The notes beneath the pieces are model-generated. The model was not told where the DNA came from and did not search any database. It saw only the letters and a program-made list of their open reading frames with translations. DNA of 64,000 nucleotides from Asterias amurensis (lineage: Eukaryota; Echinodermata; Asteroidea; Forcipulatida; Asteriidae): positions 10,643,501-10,707,500 of the forward strand of contig NC_092668.1 of the NCBI RefSeq assembly GCF_032118995.1, in the 5' to 3' direction. The stretch's first letter is position 1; each line of letters begins with the position of its first letter. Below are positions 24,303 through 35,300 of this stretch, in pieces. The translations under genes were made by a program, and so were the position numbers.

Positions 24303-25188
24303 AGGTTCCAGTGTTCATTTATGAAAACGGTGAGATAAAAGTATTAACATCATGTAACAGCGATGTTTTGATACCTTCCGAGTACAATTTGTGTCTAAAT
24401 AAGATCACATCGATGACGTCACATTTTATGTACAGGTCTACTAATTGTGTTTGTATGATTGTCAATTTTAAAACCATTGAATTTATCTTTTGAATGTCGC
24501 AAAACTTCCCCTTTGAATTGTACATAGCCTTTTTGTGTTTTATGTCCGGTGACGTCATGTTCCACATTCCACTCGTAGAGTCAAATAAAACGATATTTAA
24601 CGCCGTCTTAATTTGAGGCTAGTAACTTGGAGGACTCTATCTAGTGCAAAATGAGGAAAGCGAATGTGACATTGAAGCCACGTTTAAAGTGAACTGGCTA
24701 GTGGTTTCTTGTCTGTAAATCTAACAGTATACCATTTGTCGAACATATATCAGGTTAAATAGGTAATGAATTTATTTTTCTCTAAGGTTGTATTGTTATC
24801 TATAACACTGCTGACAATAACACAATTTTGTTTACTTTTTGTCTCTATGCAAATTATAATTTTAGTTCTTGTATTGTACTTGATAGTTGAGATAACCTCT
24901 GTTTTTGTTAGAAAAATAAATTGTTGTATATCATAACAACAGTAGTAACAAAAATACAATTGGTGTGTATTTCCTATACATTTTGAAGTATATAGAAGTT
25001 CAATGGGCTTTACAACTTGTTATTCATGTCTACCATGCATACCTTTAGACCAATCTTCTAAATACCAATTCAAACTTTCTGCGAAATCGAATGCGATGCA
25101 AATTTTGATGTTAAAAATACGCCATGAATAATTCGGAAGAGTATAGAGAGACGAGGGCAAACCCTGCGAAATGGTAGTCGCGACTCAA
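24303..25188. other. Intergenic, nothing recognised
   Basis: AT-rich sequence with short meaningless open frames. It holds two copies of TGACGTCA (24414 and 24550) and an AATAAA near 24582. No exon, RNA gene or repeat that I can support. Confidence 0.5.
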
Positions 25189-25925
25189 CTAATGCTACTC
25201 TCACACTGGGGAGAATTTGCTAGCGATTGGGCTTACGAACGAAAATATTTAACAATCGCTCAAACTTCGCAACATTCGCCATAAGTTCACTACGTTCACA
25301 AGTCATTTTCCACCTCCTTACGAAGATTGGTCAAATTATGCTGCTCTCACACGGCGAATATGCTAGCGAATATGCTAACGGAAGGAAATATTTGACAATC
25401 GCTCAAACTTCGCAATATTCGCCATGTCTTCGTACAAATTCGGGACGTTTCGGGGCGTTCGTAAGCGTTGGCAACGTTCGTAAAGGCATTGGCAAGCGTT
25501 GGTAAGCATTCGTAATATATTCGTAAGATAAGGAGAGGGCCGACCGAGGACGATCGAGGGGTGAGACCGTTATGAAAATATTCACTATCCCACCAATATT
25601 TTGGACGAATTCAATGCGAAATTCAAATTTTCATCTTCGCAAGAAGAACATTCGCCACTCTGTGCGAGCGGCAATACGAAGTGCTTTCTAAATGTCAGCG
25701 AATGTTGTGAAGACGGTTATTCGCCATCGATTTGCGTAAGCATTTGGTAAGCCATTGGTACTGTTGGTAAATCGTGCGTATTATGCGTAAGATATTGGTA
25801 AGAAGAGGTTTAAGGACGACCGAGAACATATTCACTACAAGTCGCAACTTTTGGGCGAATTCATCGCGAATTTCAAATATTCATATTCGCAAGAATATTC
25901 GCCCAAGTGTGAGAGTAGTATTAGC
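25189..25925. mobile_element. Large foldback element with internal repeats (about 740 bp)
   Basis: The ends are inverted: 'ctaatgctactctcacact' at the left, 'agtgtgagagtagtattag' at the right. Inside, the left block 'gctagcga...acaatcgctcaaacttcgca' occurs twice (25215-25275 and 25360-25420). On the right, 'attcactaca/attcactatc...ttcgcaagaa' also occurs twice (25573-25675 and 25829-25910). The middle is rich in 'ggtaagcattcgtaa'. The structure looks like one element inside a relative; no coding capacity. Confidence 0.75.
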
Positions 25926-25934
25926 AGTCAATAG

Positions 25935-26350
25935 TCAAATTTGCATCGGGGATAAAGGATATTAATTTTGGACTTTCCAAAGTCCTGTGTAAAAAAATAT
26001 CACAGGCATGTTACTCGGGTGGGATTCGAACCCAAGACCCTCGCAATTCTAGAGCAGTGTCTTACCAACTAGACTACCGAGGTTGCCCGGTAGCTAGAGG
26101 CAACCGGTAGTCTAGAATTGCAAGGGTCGTGGGTTCGAATCCAACCCGAGTAACATGCCTGTGATATTTGTTTTTCACATGACTCGGGGTATAACTATGG
26201 GGTTTAACACGGGCTACGGATCTTTACCTCATGGCCAGCTTTGCAAGCAACAGCTAGTTGGCCGTCTACAGGTGAGATACATGTGAGAAATTACTGAGTA
26301 TACAGTGCTAACATACATCGTGTATGGGTAAAAACCAAAATTAACAATCA
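25935..26350. mobile_element. Two type 2 SINEs head to head
   Basis: The left copy (minus) runs tail to head: 'tttgcatcggggataaagg', 'atatcacaggcatgttact', 'gggattcgaaccc', 'ccaactagactaccgagg'. The right copy (plus) starts around 26100 with 'ccggtagtctag', then 'gtgggttcgaatcc', 'gagtaacatgcctgtgat' and 'gtgtatgggtaaaaacc'. Flanks 'caatagtc' occur at both outer edges (25929-25936 and near 26350), a possible shared target repeat. Confidence 0.75.
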
Positions 26351-26816
26351 ATAGTCGTTACTTCGACACTATCTAGTCGCACTAGACGCCCGTGCTTAGG
26401 ACTACTGTTCAATATGGCGCCCGCATTGGCTTTGGATTTTAATATAAACTATTCCAATTTTATCAAACAAGGAATCCCTTCTTAAAATGACCTCGATTAA
26501 ACACGAGGTACCAATCAGGACCAATAGCTATTTTGGTGGCATTCGGGGACTGTTTGCAATGTCATTTACAAGCTTGGTCATGTTAAACACTCACTATACA
26601 ATCAACTGATTTTCCCTGAGTACTTGTGATGGGTGGCCACGGTGCAAAGTTTCGGGTCAAAGTTTTCCTTGACTTAACAAGGCGTTGTTGTGCATCGCAC
26701 GAATAGTTGTATTTTTGCGGCAAACTCCGCTACAGAAGATTTTCACATTTATAGGAGTGTGTTGCTGTTTTCCATACTCCTGTTTCTTTGCGAACGTTAG
26801 TTTGGATAGATTCACA
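26351..26816. other. Upstream region of the small membrane-protein gene
   Basis: About 465 bp between the SINE pair and the start codon at 26817. No repeat recognised. The promoter presumably lies here, but no TATA-like element stands out at a convincing distance. An open frame from 26685 runs in frame into the signal peptide; the ATG at 26817 is preferred because it places the hydrophobic stretch at the N terminus. Confidence 0.4.
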
Positions 26817-27790
26817 ATGGATAGACTGTTCCTATTGTTCTTTTTTGTGGCGTCTTTTTCAACGGCAAGGTGTTTGCCTTCAGAAGATAATACAGGTACG
26901 GATATTGCACTGATATTAAAGCAAATATTTCATAGATGAATCAAATAATAAATGATTTACTAATAAAACCATTTTCACGCTCAGCCGTTTTCATTGATAC
27001 TAAACATTTTGTCAAAAACGGTTGTTCTTTAAAGGGAACAGCGTCTATTTGGTTTCTAAAGTGTTTATTTTGTTGTGTTTGTGTTTTTGTTTATTTGTTT
27101 GTTATGATATTTGTTTGTTTGCTTTGTTTTATTCTATTTTCGTATTTATATATATACACCATAATTTGAACACATTTTATAGTTAATTTTGCAGTCTTAT
27201 TTAAGGACTTGTGCTTAAGAAGCTCTGTAAATTTGGGCCCAGAAATGTACCGAAATGCATACCTTATTGCTTGACAAAGTTGACAAAAGTTGTCATTTTT
27301 CTTCTTAGATCACATCGACTACCAGCGTCTTCCACCGCTCGCTCGTCACTTCGTCAGGGCACCAGATCCAAGCGACAGCCCACAGACATCAACCACCAAA
27401 GAAACAGCAGGCGGTCCCGGTGTGACGACCCTCACCGAGGCAATCACACTCGCCGTCATGAGCGGCATATGCGGCCCGTCGCTCTTCGTCTTGATCGCCT
27501 GTGGAATCCGCCAGATCCGGCTGACCTGGGACGATCCGTTCGCCGGAGGCAAGCGCCCCACGGATCCATCGGCTGCCCGCCGGAAGCAGAGGAGATCTGT
27601 CGATGACGATGATGATGAGCAGGGTAGCTATGCAGATGACAACTCGGACCCGTTGAATCTGGATCGGGCGGTTACTCTGGATCTGGATAAAATCAGAGCG
27701 AAATTTAGTCCCACAAGTGCAAAGGAGAACAACAATGACAAGGCTAATGTTAACAAAGGATACAGCAAAACTGCAGAAGACATACTTTGA
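26817..27790 (+). CDS. Two-exon gene for a small type I membrane protein, unrecognised family
   Basis: Exon 1 is 26817-26895 (donor CAG|GTACGG) and exon 2 is 27309-27790 (acceptor TTCTTAG), joined in phase 1 to give 186 residues. Visible parts: signal peptide 1-20 (MDRLFLLFFFVASFSTARCL); a short ectodomain rich in Pro, Ser and Thr (21-70) with no Cys pair; a TM helix at about 71-93 (AITLAVMSGICGPSLFVLIA); then a 93-residue cytoplasmic tail with a basic patch (RRKQRR, 117-122), a run of five Asp (125-129) and a charged, Asn-rich C terminus. GC content of exon 2 is well above its flanks, and splice signals are good. I do not recognise the family. It lies between two CLCA genes on the same strand, so co-regulation or partnership is possible but is inference only. 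A single-exon retrocopy is excluded by the intron. Confidence 0.65.
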
Positions 27791-28022
27791 CATTGTACAG
27801 CAAAATTGTTCCGTTGTAGAATCGCCACAATGCCATCTTTTTATGTATAAACTCTACAATGGGTTGAACTAATAATGACCAACTAATTTCCATTTTCCCT
27901 TACATTTTAGGGATTATGTTAATTCTTTCTCAAATTTGTGTCTATGTTTGTGTTTGTACCTGTACCTCAAAAAATACCTTATTAGTTATAGTCAAAGATA
28001 TGCCCTTATGTTGCAATGCCCT
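27791..28022. other. 3' flank of the small membrane-protein gene
   Basis: AT-rich, without a canonical AATAAA before the next MITE-A at 28023. The 3' end of the transcript could not be placed. Confidence 0.4.
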
Positions 28023-28371
28023 TTAAATGCACTCAACACTATTGGTAATTGTCAAAGACCAGTTTTCTCACTTGGTGTATCCCATCATAAGCATAAAATA
28101 GCAAGCCTGTGAAAATTTGGGAACAATCGGTCATCGAAGATGCGAGAAAATGATGAAAGAAAAAACACCCTTGTTGGACGAATTTGTGTGCTTTCAGATA
28201 GGAATAAGATACTTCTAGATACATCTTTTTTCAAAAACTACGTTACTTCAGAAGAAGTCGTTTTCCACAATGTTTTATATTATCAACAGCTCTCCAATGC
28301 TGGTTACCAACTTAGTTTTTAAGTTAATTTTTTTTTTTTGAGTAATTACCAATTGTGTACCTTCCATTTAA
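28023..28371. mobile_element. MITE-A copy
   Basis: TTAA at 28023-28026 and 28368-28371. The terminal blocks are 'cactattggtaattgtcaaag' and 'agtaattaccaattgtgtac'. Opposite relative orientation to the 23917 copy; the ends have diverged. Confidence 0.8.
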
Positions 28372-30187
28372 GGAATACAGCTGTTGTTTGAGAAACGGCT
28401 CCCCTTAGTAATGGAGTTGCTGAGAAGGAGGTAATTTCTCACTCAAATAATATAAGACTTAATAGTTGTTTTTTTTAACACAAGGCATAAGGTGTAACTA
28501 CGGTAAGGTTTCCGATTGGCGTTGCAACATCGACTTAACAAACATCGGCAATTTTGCTCTGAATGGTGAACGAGTAAACTGTGTAAAATATATTCACGGC
28601 ATGCAAACCAACAACTTGTCTGTCCCATGTTTAAAGATAAGGTGTGACTCTTACAACAACTGACAGTAAACATTGAAACTAGGTATTGAGGGATCCTCAA
28701 CAGAAATGTCAACATGAACTTGTGTTTGTTAACTCCCAAATTACAAACAAACGCAAGTTCAGTGTTAACCAGAATTGTACTCCCTGTGTCATAGTCCAGA
28801 CCACCGTGTGTTACTTTTTGATAATAGTGTACAATCTAAACTGAAATTATATTTTATAATTCCGTCAGACATTGGCGTAATTTAGGCTCTTGAGGGCCTC
28901 AGTGAAATATATTTCGTATGTCAAAGGGGACATCAACTTAAAGGGAAAGATAGTAGCCCGGTTTTTTAAAACTGTTTGATTGTTTTAATCGTAATTATGA
29001 TATACACAATAAAACTAGCCTGTGAACAATTAATTACAAAAGGTGGTCATGTGTTTGAGATATCAACGGAACTCGGGAGAGAGTATATCCACGCAGGAAG
29101 GAAAAAAAAACATATATGACTTGAGAGACGTCAGTGTCAGTAACGCTTTTGAAATTCAATTTGGCAGATTGAGACTTATATATTTTCACGAACAACAATG
29201 ATTCTTAAAATTAGTTTTGTCTTATCAAAGACTGCTGACTTCTAACCGTGTAAGAATGTATTTCCATTTATTTTAACAGTGATTACCAAACGCGAATCTC
29301 TCCTTTAACTCAAAATTCGATTGCTTACTGTTTATTTCTGTAAAGGAGTTTAAAATTTCAATAACTTTGTGTTTTGTTGTTACGTTACTGTGGATGAACT
29401 CCAAAATAACCTCGAAAAATCAGTGTCATTAATATGGTCGTAGAGGCACAGACAGACGGTTTATGTTTTGTTTTAACCCTCGGGTCCCAATGTTTTCTTT
29501 CTGACGTTCACAATAATTGTTTACATTTTGTCAAATAAAGTAAAATATTTATGGGGCAAGTTTTCTGTTTCAGGTCGAGCTCGAGTGCTCTGTTTAATAA
29601 ATTACCAACTAGAATAATAAGCAGATGCTTGTGTATTGTCGCCTAGTTTCACTGTTTGCTAAAGTATAAGGAACTGACAAAACAGGTGTAGACATTGCTA
29701 TTGTTGAGTGTAACCAGCCGAGTAAACATGTTGTTACAAACTTGTGGAGATTCGGGCTTAATCCATTTTGTGCGTCAGAAGAAAAAAGTGAGGAAAAAGA
29801 TTCCATTTTTGCAAAATGTCCTTTATTTTGGTGAACGACCGGAGTTTGGTTTTTTTTCTTCAAATTTCCAGATACAGTTTTCTCGACATTACCTATTGTC
29901 AAAGGGAAATATTTCACATGAAAACTTCATAATCAGCAAGCTTTGAGACTTAATTTAAACAATGATGACCTTAACCCTTAGGTAAAATGAATTTCCGAAA
30001 GGCCGAAACGAATTTCCCAATCGAAATTAAATTGAAATTAAAACTAATTATATAATATATTTAAGCTGTGAAGTTGGATTCTGGTTGCCCATAATAAGAG
30101 TGTTGTCCAACTTGCGTTCAAAATGGCTGCAAAACCAACGGCGTAATTGCAAGAGTGTTTTCTAAAAACAAGCATCCGTACCCGAGC
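28372..30187. other. Intergenic, nothing recognised
   Basis: About 1.8 kb of AT-rich sequence. The open frames at 28443-28739 (minus), 28466-28663 (plus) and 29609-29917 (minus) resemble no protein that I know and lack coding-type base bias. No repeat family of this window is visible. Confidence 0.5.
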
Positions 30188-30575
30188 TTAAAGGATCACG
30201 TTGCCTTGGATCGGTCGAGTTGGTCTTTGAAAAGCGTTTTGTAACCGTTTGTTATAAAATCGATATGGTTAGAAAGATGTTGTAACAGTAGAATACAATG
30301 ATCTACACAAATATGCCTCGAAATTGCGTGATTTTCGTTTTTGTCTCGTCGACAAACACGGTCGGCCATTTATGGGAGTCAAAAATTTGACTCCCATAAA
30401 TGGCCGACCGTGTTCGCGACGTAAAATGAGAACCGTGCAATTTTGAGTGATACTTGTGTGGATCATTATATTCTACTTTTACAACATGTTTCTAACCATA
30501 TGCATTTCATAACAAACGGTTTCAAACGCTTTTCATATACCAACTCATCCGATCCAAGGCAACGTGTTCCTTTAA
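30188..30575. mobile_element. MITE-B, full length
   Basis: TTAA at 30188-30191 and 30572-30575 flank 'aggatcacgttgcc' and 'ggcaacgtgttcct'. The centre (30358-30410) is a perfect palindrome: 'cggtcggccatttatggg', 'agtcaaa', then the exact complement. Confidence 0.95.
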
Positions 30576-30731
30576 GCTTTATTTTAATTATTAGCTATAA
30601 CAAACTATTTGATTTATATACAGATGGAAATTGTATCATGACAAATTTCTTATGGTGTAAAATTTGAGTGAATAAAATTTAAAAAGAAAATTTAATTTCA
30701 GAGATAGTTTTAGTTTTAAAAAAGTTTCCGT

Positions 30732-31121
30732 TTAAAAACATGACACTATTGGTAATTTGTCAAAGACCAGTCTTCTAACTTGATGTGTCTCAACATATGC
30801 ATAAAATAACAAACCTGTTGAAATTTGGTCGTCAAAGTTGCGAGAGAATAATGGAAGCAAAAACGCCCGTGTCGTACAAGTTGTGTGCTTTCAGATGCTT
30901 GATTACTTGATTTCGAGACCTCAAAATCTAATTCTGAGGTTTCGAAATCAAATTGAAATATTTTAGTGAGAAAACACTTTTTTCTCAGAAAACTACGTTA
31001 CTTCAGAGGGAGCCTTTTCTCACAATGTTTTTACCTATCAACAGTTCTCCATTGATTGTTGTTAAAAAGTAAGTTTTATGCAACTATTTTGAGTGGTTAC
31101 AATAGCGTCCAGTGCCTTTAA
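30732..31121. mobile_element. MITE-A copy
   Basis: TTAA at 30732-30735 and 31118-31121. The left end 'gacactattggtaatttgtc' is slightly shortened; the right end is 'caatagcgtccagtgcct'. The central 'gacctcaaaatctaattctg' palindrome is present. Confidence 0.85.
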
Positions 31122-32371
31122 GTTGTTTTCCCGTCGTCGATACGACTGGGTCTTTTTGTTCAATGGATTGTTCCGTGGGAAGATCAAGCCACGGTACGAA
31201 CAATTCATTTCCACACCACACCCTATTAATTGTAAAAACCAGTTGTGGTTTCCATAGTACACAAAAAATGGTTTTTGAACTTTGGAATTGTACCGACGTA
31301 ATCTAAAACCACACTTCACGAACTTTTCACAAGTTGTAGTATTTACTCTCGGGCGGAAATAATATGTCGATGTATTTTCCATTCACGTAAAATGCCTCTG
31401 CAATGCTTACTGAAAGAAGTCACGGCAACCAGTGAAGTATCACACACTATTCCAATGTAACCCACACGTTTGATGTCAACGATTGGTGTATGAATATGTC
31501 AACTCTACCCAAACTTGTCAATCTCGATCTCGTCTCTCTGGCAGTCTGTGCTCTCGGTAGGTGGTGATCAGAACTATACATTTTCCAGATAGGTCTCCGT
31601 GTAGTTTTAGAATGTAATGCCATAATGTAGCTAGTACTGCAGAGCTGAAGTGTTGCGCGCTTGTTAAAGAAACTTCTGCCGTCGATGTCACCTAACTCTT
31701 CCTAACTTAGGATTTATCTTTGGACTAAGGGCGAATTTATAAGTTCCGTATCCATAGAAAGTTCTGCGGTCGATTTCACCTAACTCTTCCTAACTTAGGA
31801 TTTATCTTTGGACTTAGAACGAGTTAAGTTCCGTATCCATAGACTTTTGGACGCATTGAACCTATCCTAACAAAGGACGAGTTGGACGAGTTACTCGTCC
31901 TTTTCTCGAATCAGATAGGATGTATCCCAGCGTTTCGTGAAATTGGCTGCTTGTTCTGGTTCTGGGTATAATACTTCATAATCTTCACATATCGGGATGT
32001 ACATATGCAGAAACTTTCACTGATGTCCGAGTTTGTGCTGCTTCCAGACATCTATACTTTGGGGTCAGACCTTTGTGAAAATTGACCTAATTAGAAGAGA
32101 TTCTTATGAGAAATACTATCACGTGTACTTTTGGTTACGGTACATGAAGAGAACAGCATTAACTCCAAAATACGAAATGTAACAACAATGGAAAGACCCA
32201 ACAACTCATGAGGAACAACCTGCCACCACTTCATCAAAGCTGCTTCAGGACGAAGGATGATGATGATTGATAACAATTGTTATGGTGGTTACTCTATGGG
32301 CGATTCAGCACGTGGAACAAAGTAGCTAATTCCCTGTGCATATTGAACTATACTTATCTCAACGTTCCAAG
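31122..32371. other. Upstream region of CLCA-B, with family G remnants
   Basis: The CLCA-B promoter should lie here. 31680-31960 holds repeated 'cctaactcttcctaacttagg' and 'aggacgagtt..actcgtcc' blocks, related to the palindrome at 42855-43007. Two near-identical halves (31686-31745 and 31765-31830) form an imperfect tandem repeat. 31980-32371 looks unique. No core promoter motif could be assigned. Confidence 0.5.
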
Positions 32372-35300
32372 ATGGCGAAAGTCTCGAATTTACCGGTTGT
32401 AGTTTGTGTGATGCTCGCATGGATCGTGTTGACGCCCAGACTCCAGTTTTTCCCGGGCGTGTTGGTGAAGGCGTCGTTGACCAAACCAGACAGGGTATCA
32501 CTGCGGGATAACGGCTACAATGGAGTGGTTGTTGCTGTACATGACGATGTACCTGAAAATGAGGAATTGGTGACAGAAATAAAGGTTTGTTGATTACTCT
32601 AAAGGCATTGGACACTAATGACATAATACTTTAGACGTAAGACATTTTTATTAATAAAAACAAAAAAAGATTGCATTGCTCGCATAAGTTTTAAAAAGCA
32701 CCACTGAATATCGAGCAGAAACAAAAAGCAGAAACAAAAATAGCACAAGATACAACGCACAATGAAGAACACAAACATAAACACCCAGTCAGGCCACGTG
32801 TGTACAACAACCTTAAAAATATAAAGAATAATTTATAAAGTGGTTGTTACTCAAAATAGTTGTTACCATAAAAAATTATTTGGTAACAAGAAATGAAGAG
32901 CTGTTGAGAGAAAAACATTGCGAGTAACGGCTCCCTCTGAAGTAACATATTTTTCTTGAGAAAGAGGTAACTTTTTACACGGGTTACTTGTCCTAATTCG
33001 AGATTAGTCCTAGCATTTTGTTAAATCGGCTGCAAATCGTACCTTTATATTTTGTAAATTACACTCTGAAAACTCCAGGGTCTGACTTGACCCGATTTCA
33101 GGTCCCAGGAGAGTGCTGACCCGCCGAATGTTAACTTAAACAAATTGAATTTTAACTCAGATTCAGCGAAAGTTTAAAGACACTGGACACTATTGGTAAC
33201 ATTGTCAAAGACCAGTCTTCACAGTTGGTGTATCTCAACATAATATGCATAAAATAACAAGTCTGTGTAAATTTGAGCTAAATTGGTCGTCGAAGTTGCT
33301 AGATATCTATGAAAGAAAAAATACCCTCAAATTCTAAATCTGAGATCTCGAAATCAAATTCGTGGAAAATTACTTCTTTGTCGAAGTTACATTACTTTAA
33401 CGGGAGCCGTTTCTCACAATGTTTTATACTATCAACCTCTCCCCATCACTCGTTACCAAGAAAAGTGTTATGCTAATAAATATTTTAAGTAATATACCAA
33501 TAGTGTCCATTGCCTTAAAACCATTTCTGGCTCATTTCCGGATGATCTTGACCCAGAAACTGATCAAGCCCCATCAGCTCCGGATTGGTTAAATCTGCCC
33601 CAATCCGGGGCTGGTGGGGCTTGGTTTGCCGAATAAATACTTCATGTTTTTTCGAAATATTTTACAGAAAACTGTGTCTGAAAAAGCAAAAGCTGATTTC
33701 GGTTGTTGAAGCAAAACATGATTTAAAAATGTACATTGTTGTTTAGTGAATTCCTTTAAGATTAAATAAAGCTTTCTTGGTGCACAAAGAAGACGCACGC
33801 TTTTGTTTCCTTCTTCTTGTGAAAACCGCTGAGGCGTAGCGACAATCGGGGTAGATAGCAAAAGCTCGTCCACTTCACCGTCAGCTCTGGTCAGAGAAGG
33901 TTTTCGAATATGAAGACAGTTTCGAATAAAGCAAGACAGTTCTGTAAGAACAAACTCTACCTGGCAAGTAGATACACACATGGTGTTACCGCAAACCAAA
34001 TATACATTGATACCTCACCATGCAATGCCTCAAATCCTATAAAGACAGTTTTCTTCGCTATTTTCTTAAGCCAATGTGGCAGGTTTGGACTTGACTTGGT
34101 GGTGTTTGCCCCGTATAGGAACAACCTGCTCATTAGTTAAAGTTGTAAGTATTAGATATTTATTATTATTAATTATTAATTATTTCGCCTGGGCAGTTAC
34201 AGGAATGTTTTCATAATTTTAGGCCTCGGCATTTGCAGGCCAATCTGTAACGCTATAAAATTATCTAACTCTTACCACAAAAGTTGTTCACTATTTCCTA
34301 CTGACTCACACTTTTGTTATTTAATATGCATGGTTAAAAGCACAATAGTGTAAAGAACTTCTGCGACTAACAATCCAGTAACATTTCCCTTTTTCAAATT
34401 GTTTTCACTTCAGAAAATCTTCACTGAAGCCTCTGCATACATCTACAACGCTACCAGACGTCGAGCGTTCTTTCGAAATATAACAATCATCGTCCCTGAA
34501 ACGTGGTCACGACGTTCCCATTACGGAGTACCTGACTATTATGAACATGACGTCATCATTGCGTCACCCAACCGTCACTGGGCACCAGATCCCTACACCA
34601 GTCAGCACCAGGGGTGCGGGGAGCGAGGGGTTGGGATCCGGATTGGGGTGGAGTTTGTTATGGACCCTCAAGTCGAGGAATTTTATGGGCCATTGGGTAA
34701 GAATGCTGATGTTTTTATCGAGGTCATAGTTGATTATAAAACATGTTTCTTACTAATACATATTTGGTTTGCGGTAACACCGTGTGTGTTTCTACTTGCT
34801 TGTTTTTCTTTCTACTACCGCGAAGTAGGTTTTTATGTAATTTGGGAGACTTCTCAAAATATCATAATCTGCAAGTAGGTATTTGTACACACAAGATGTT
34901 TACTGCAAACCAAATAATTGTGTTTATACCTCACCATACATTAACTCAGATCCCATGTAATGTTTCTCATTTTGCCACATTATTATATCCACTCTCTTGC
35001 GTAAAATGTTTCCAAATTTAGGAACACATTTAAAAGAGTTTGGTGGTTACTTTGTTTCCATTGTTTTTGTCTTTATGCTAAACTCATTGAGGCGAGAAAA
35101 CGGTGTGAAACAACTATGAAATATCATCTTCTTTATTTTTCAGCAAACCAAATAATTGTGTTTATACCTCACCATACATTAACTCAGATCCCATTTAATG
35201 TTTCTCATTTTGCCACATTATTATATCCACTCTCTTGCGTAAAATGTTTCCAAATTTAGGAACACATTTAAAAGAGTTTGGTGGTTACTTTGTTTCCATT

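Noticed and set aside
27389-27793. 134-codon antisense frame over the small membrane-protein gene
   Set aside because: It is the shadow of the GC-rich exon 2; the plus strand has matching splice sites, a signal peptide and a TM helix.
28443-28739. 98-codon minus-strand frame, possible gene
   Set aside because: No recognisable domain, no signal of coding base bias, no splice-linked partner exon.
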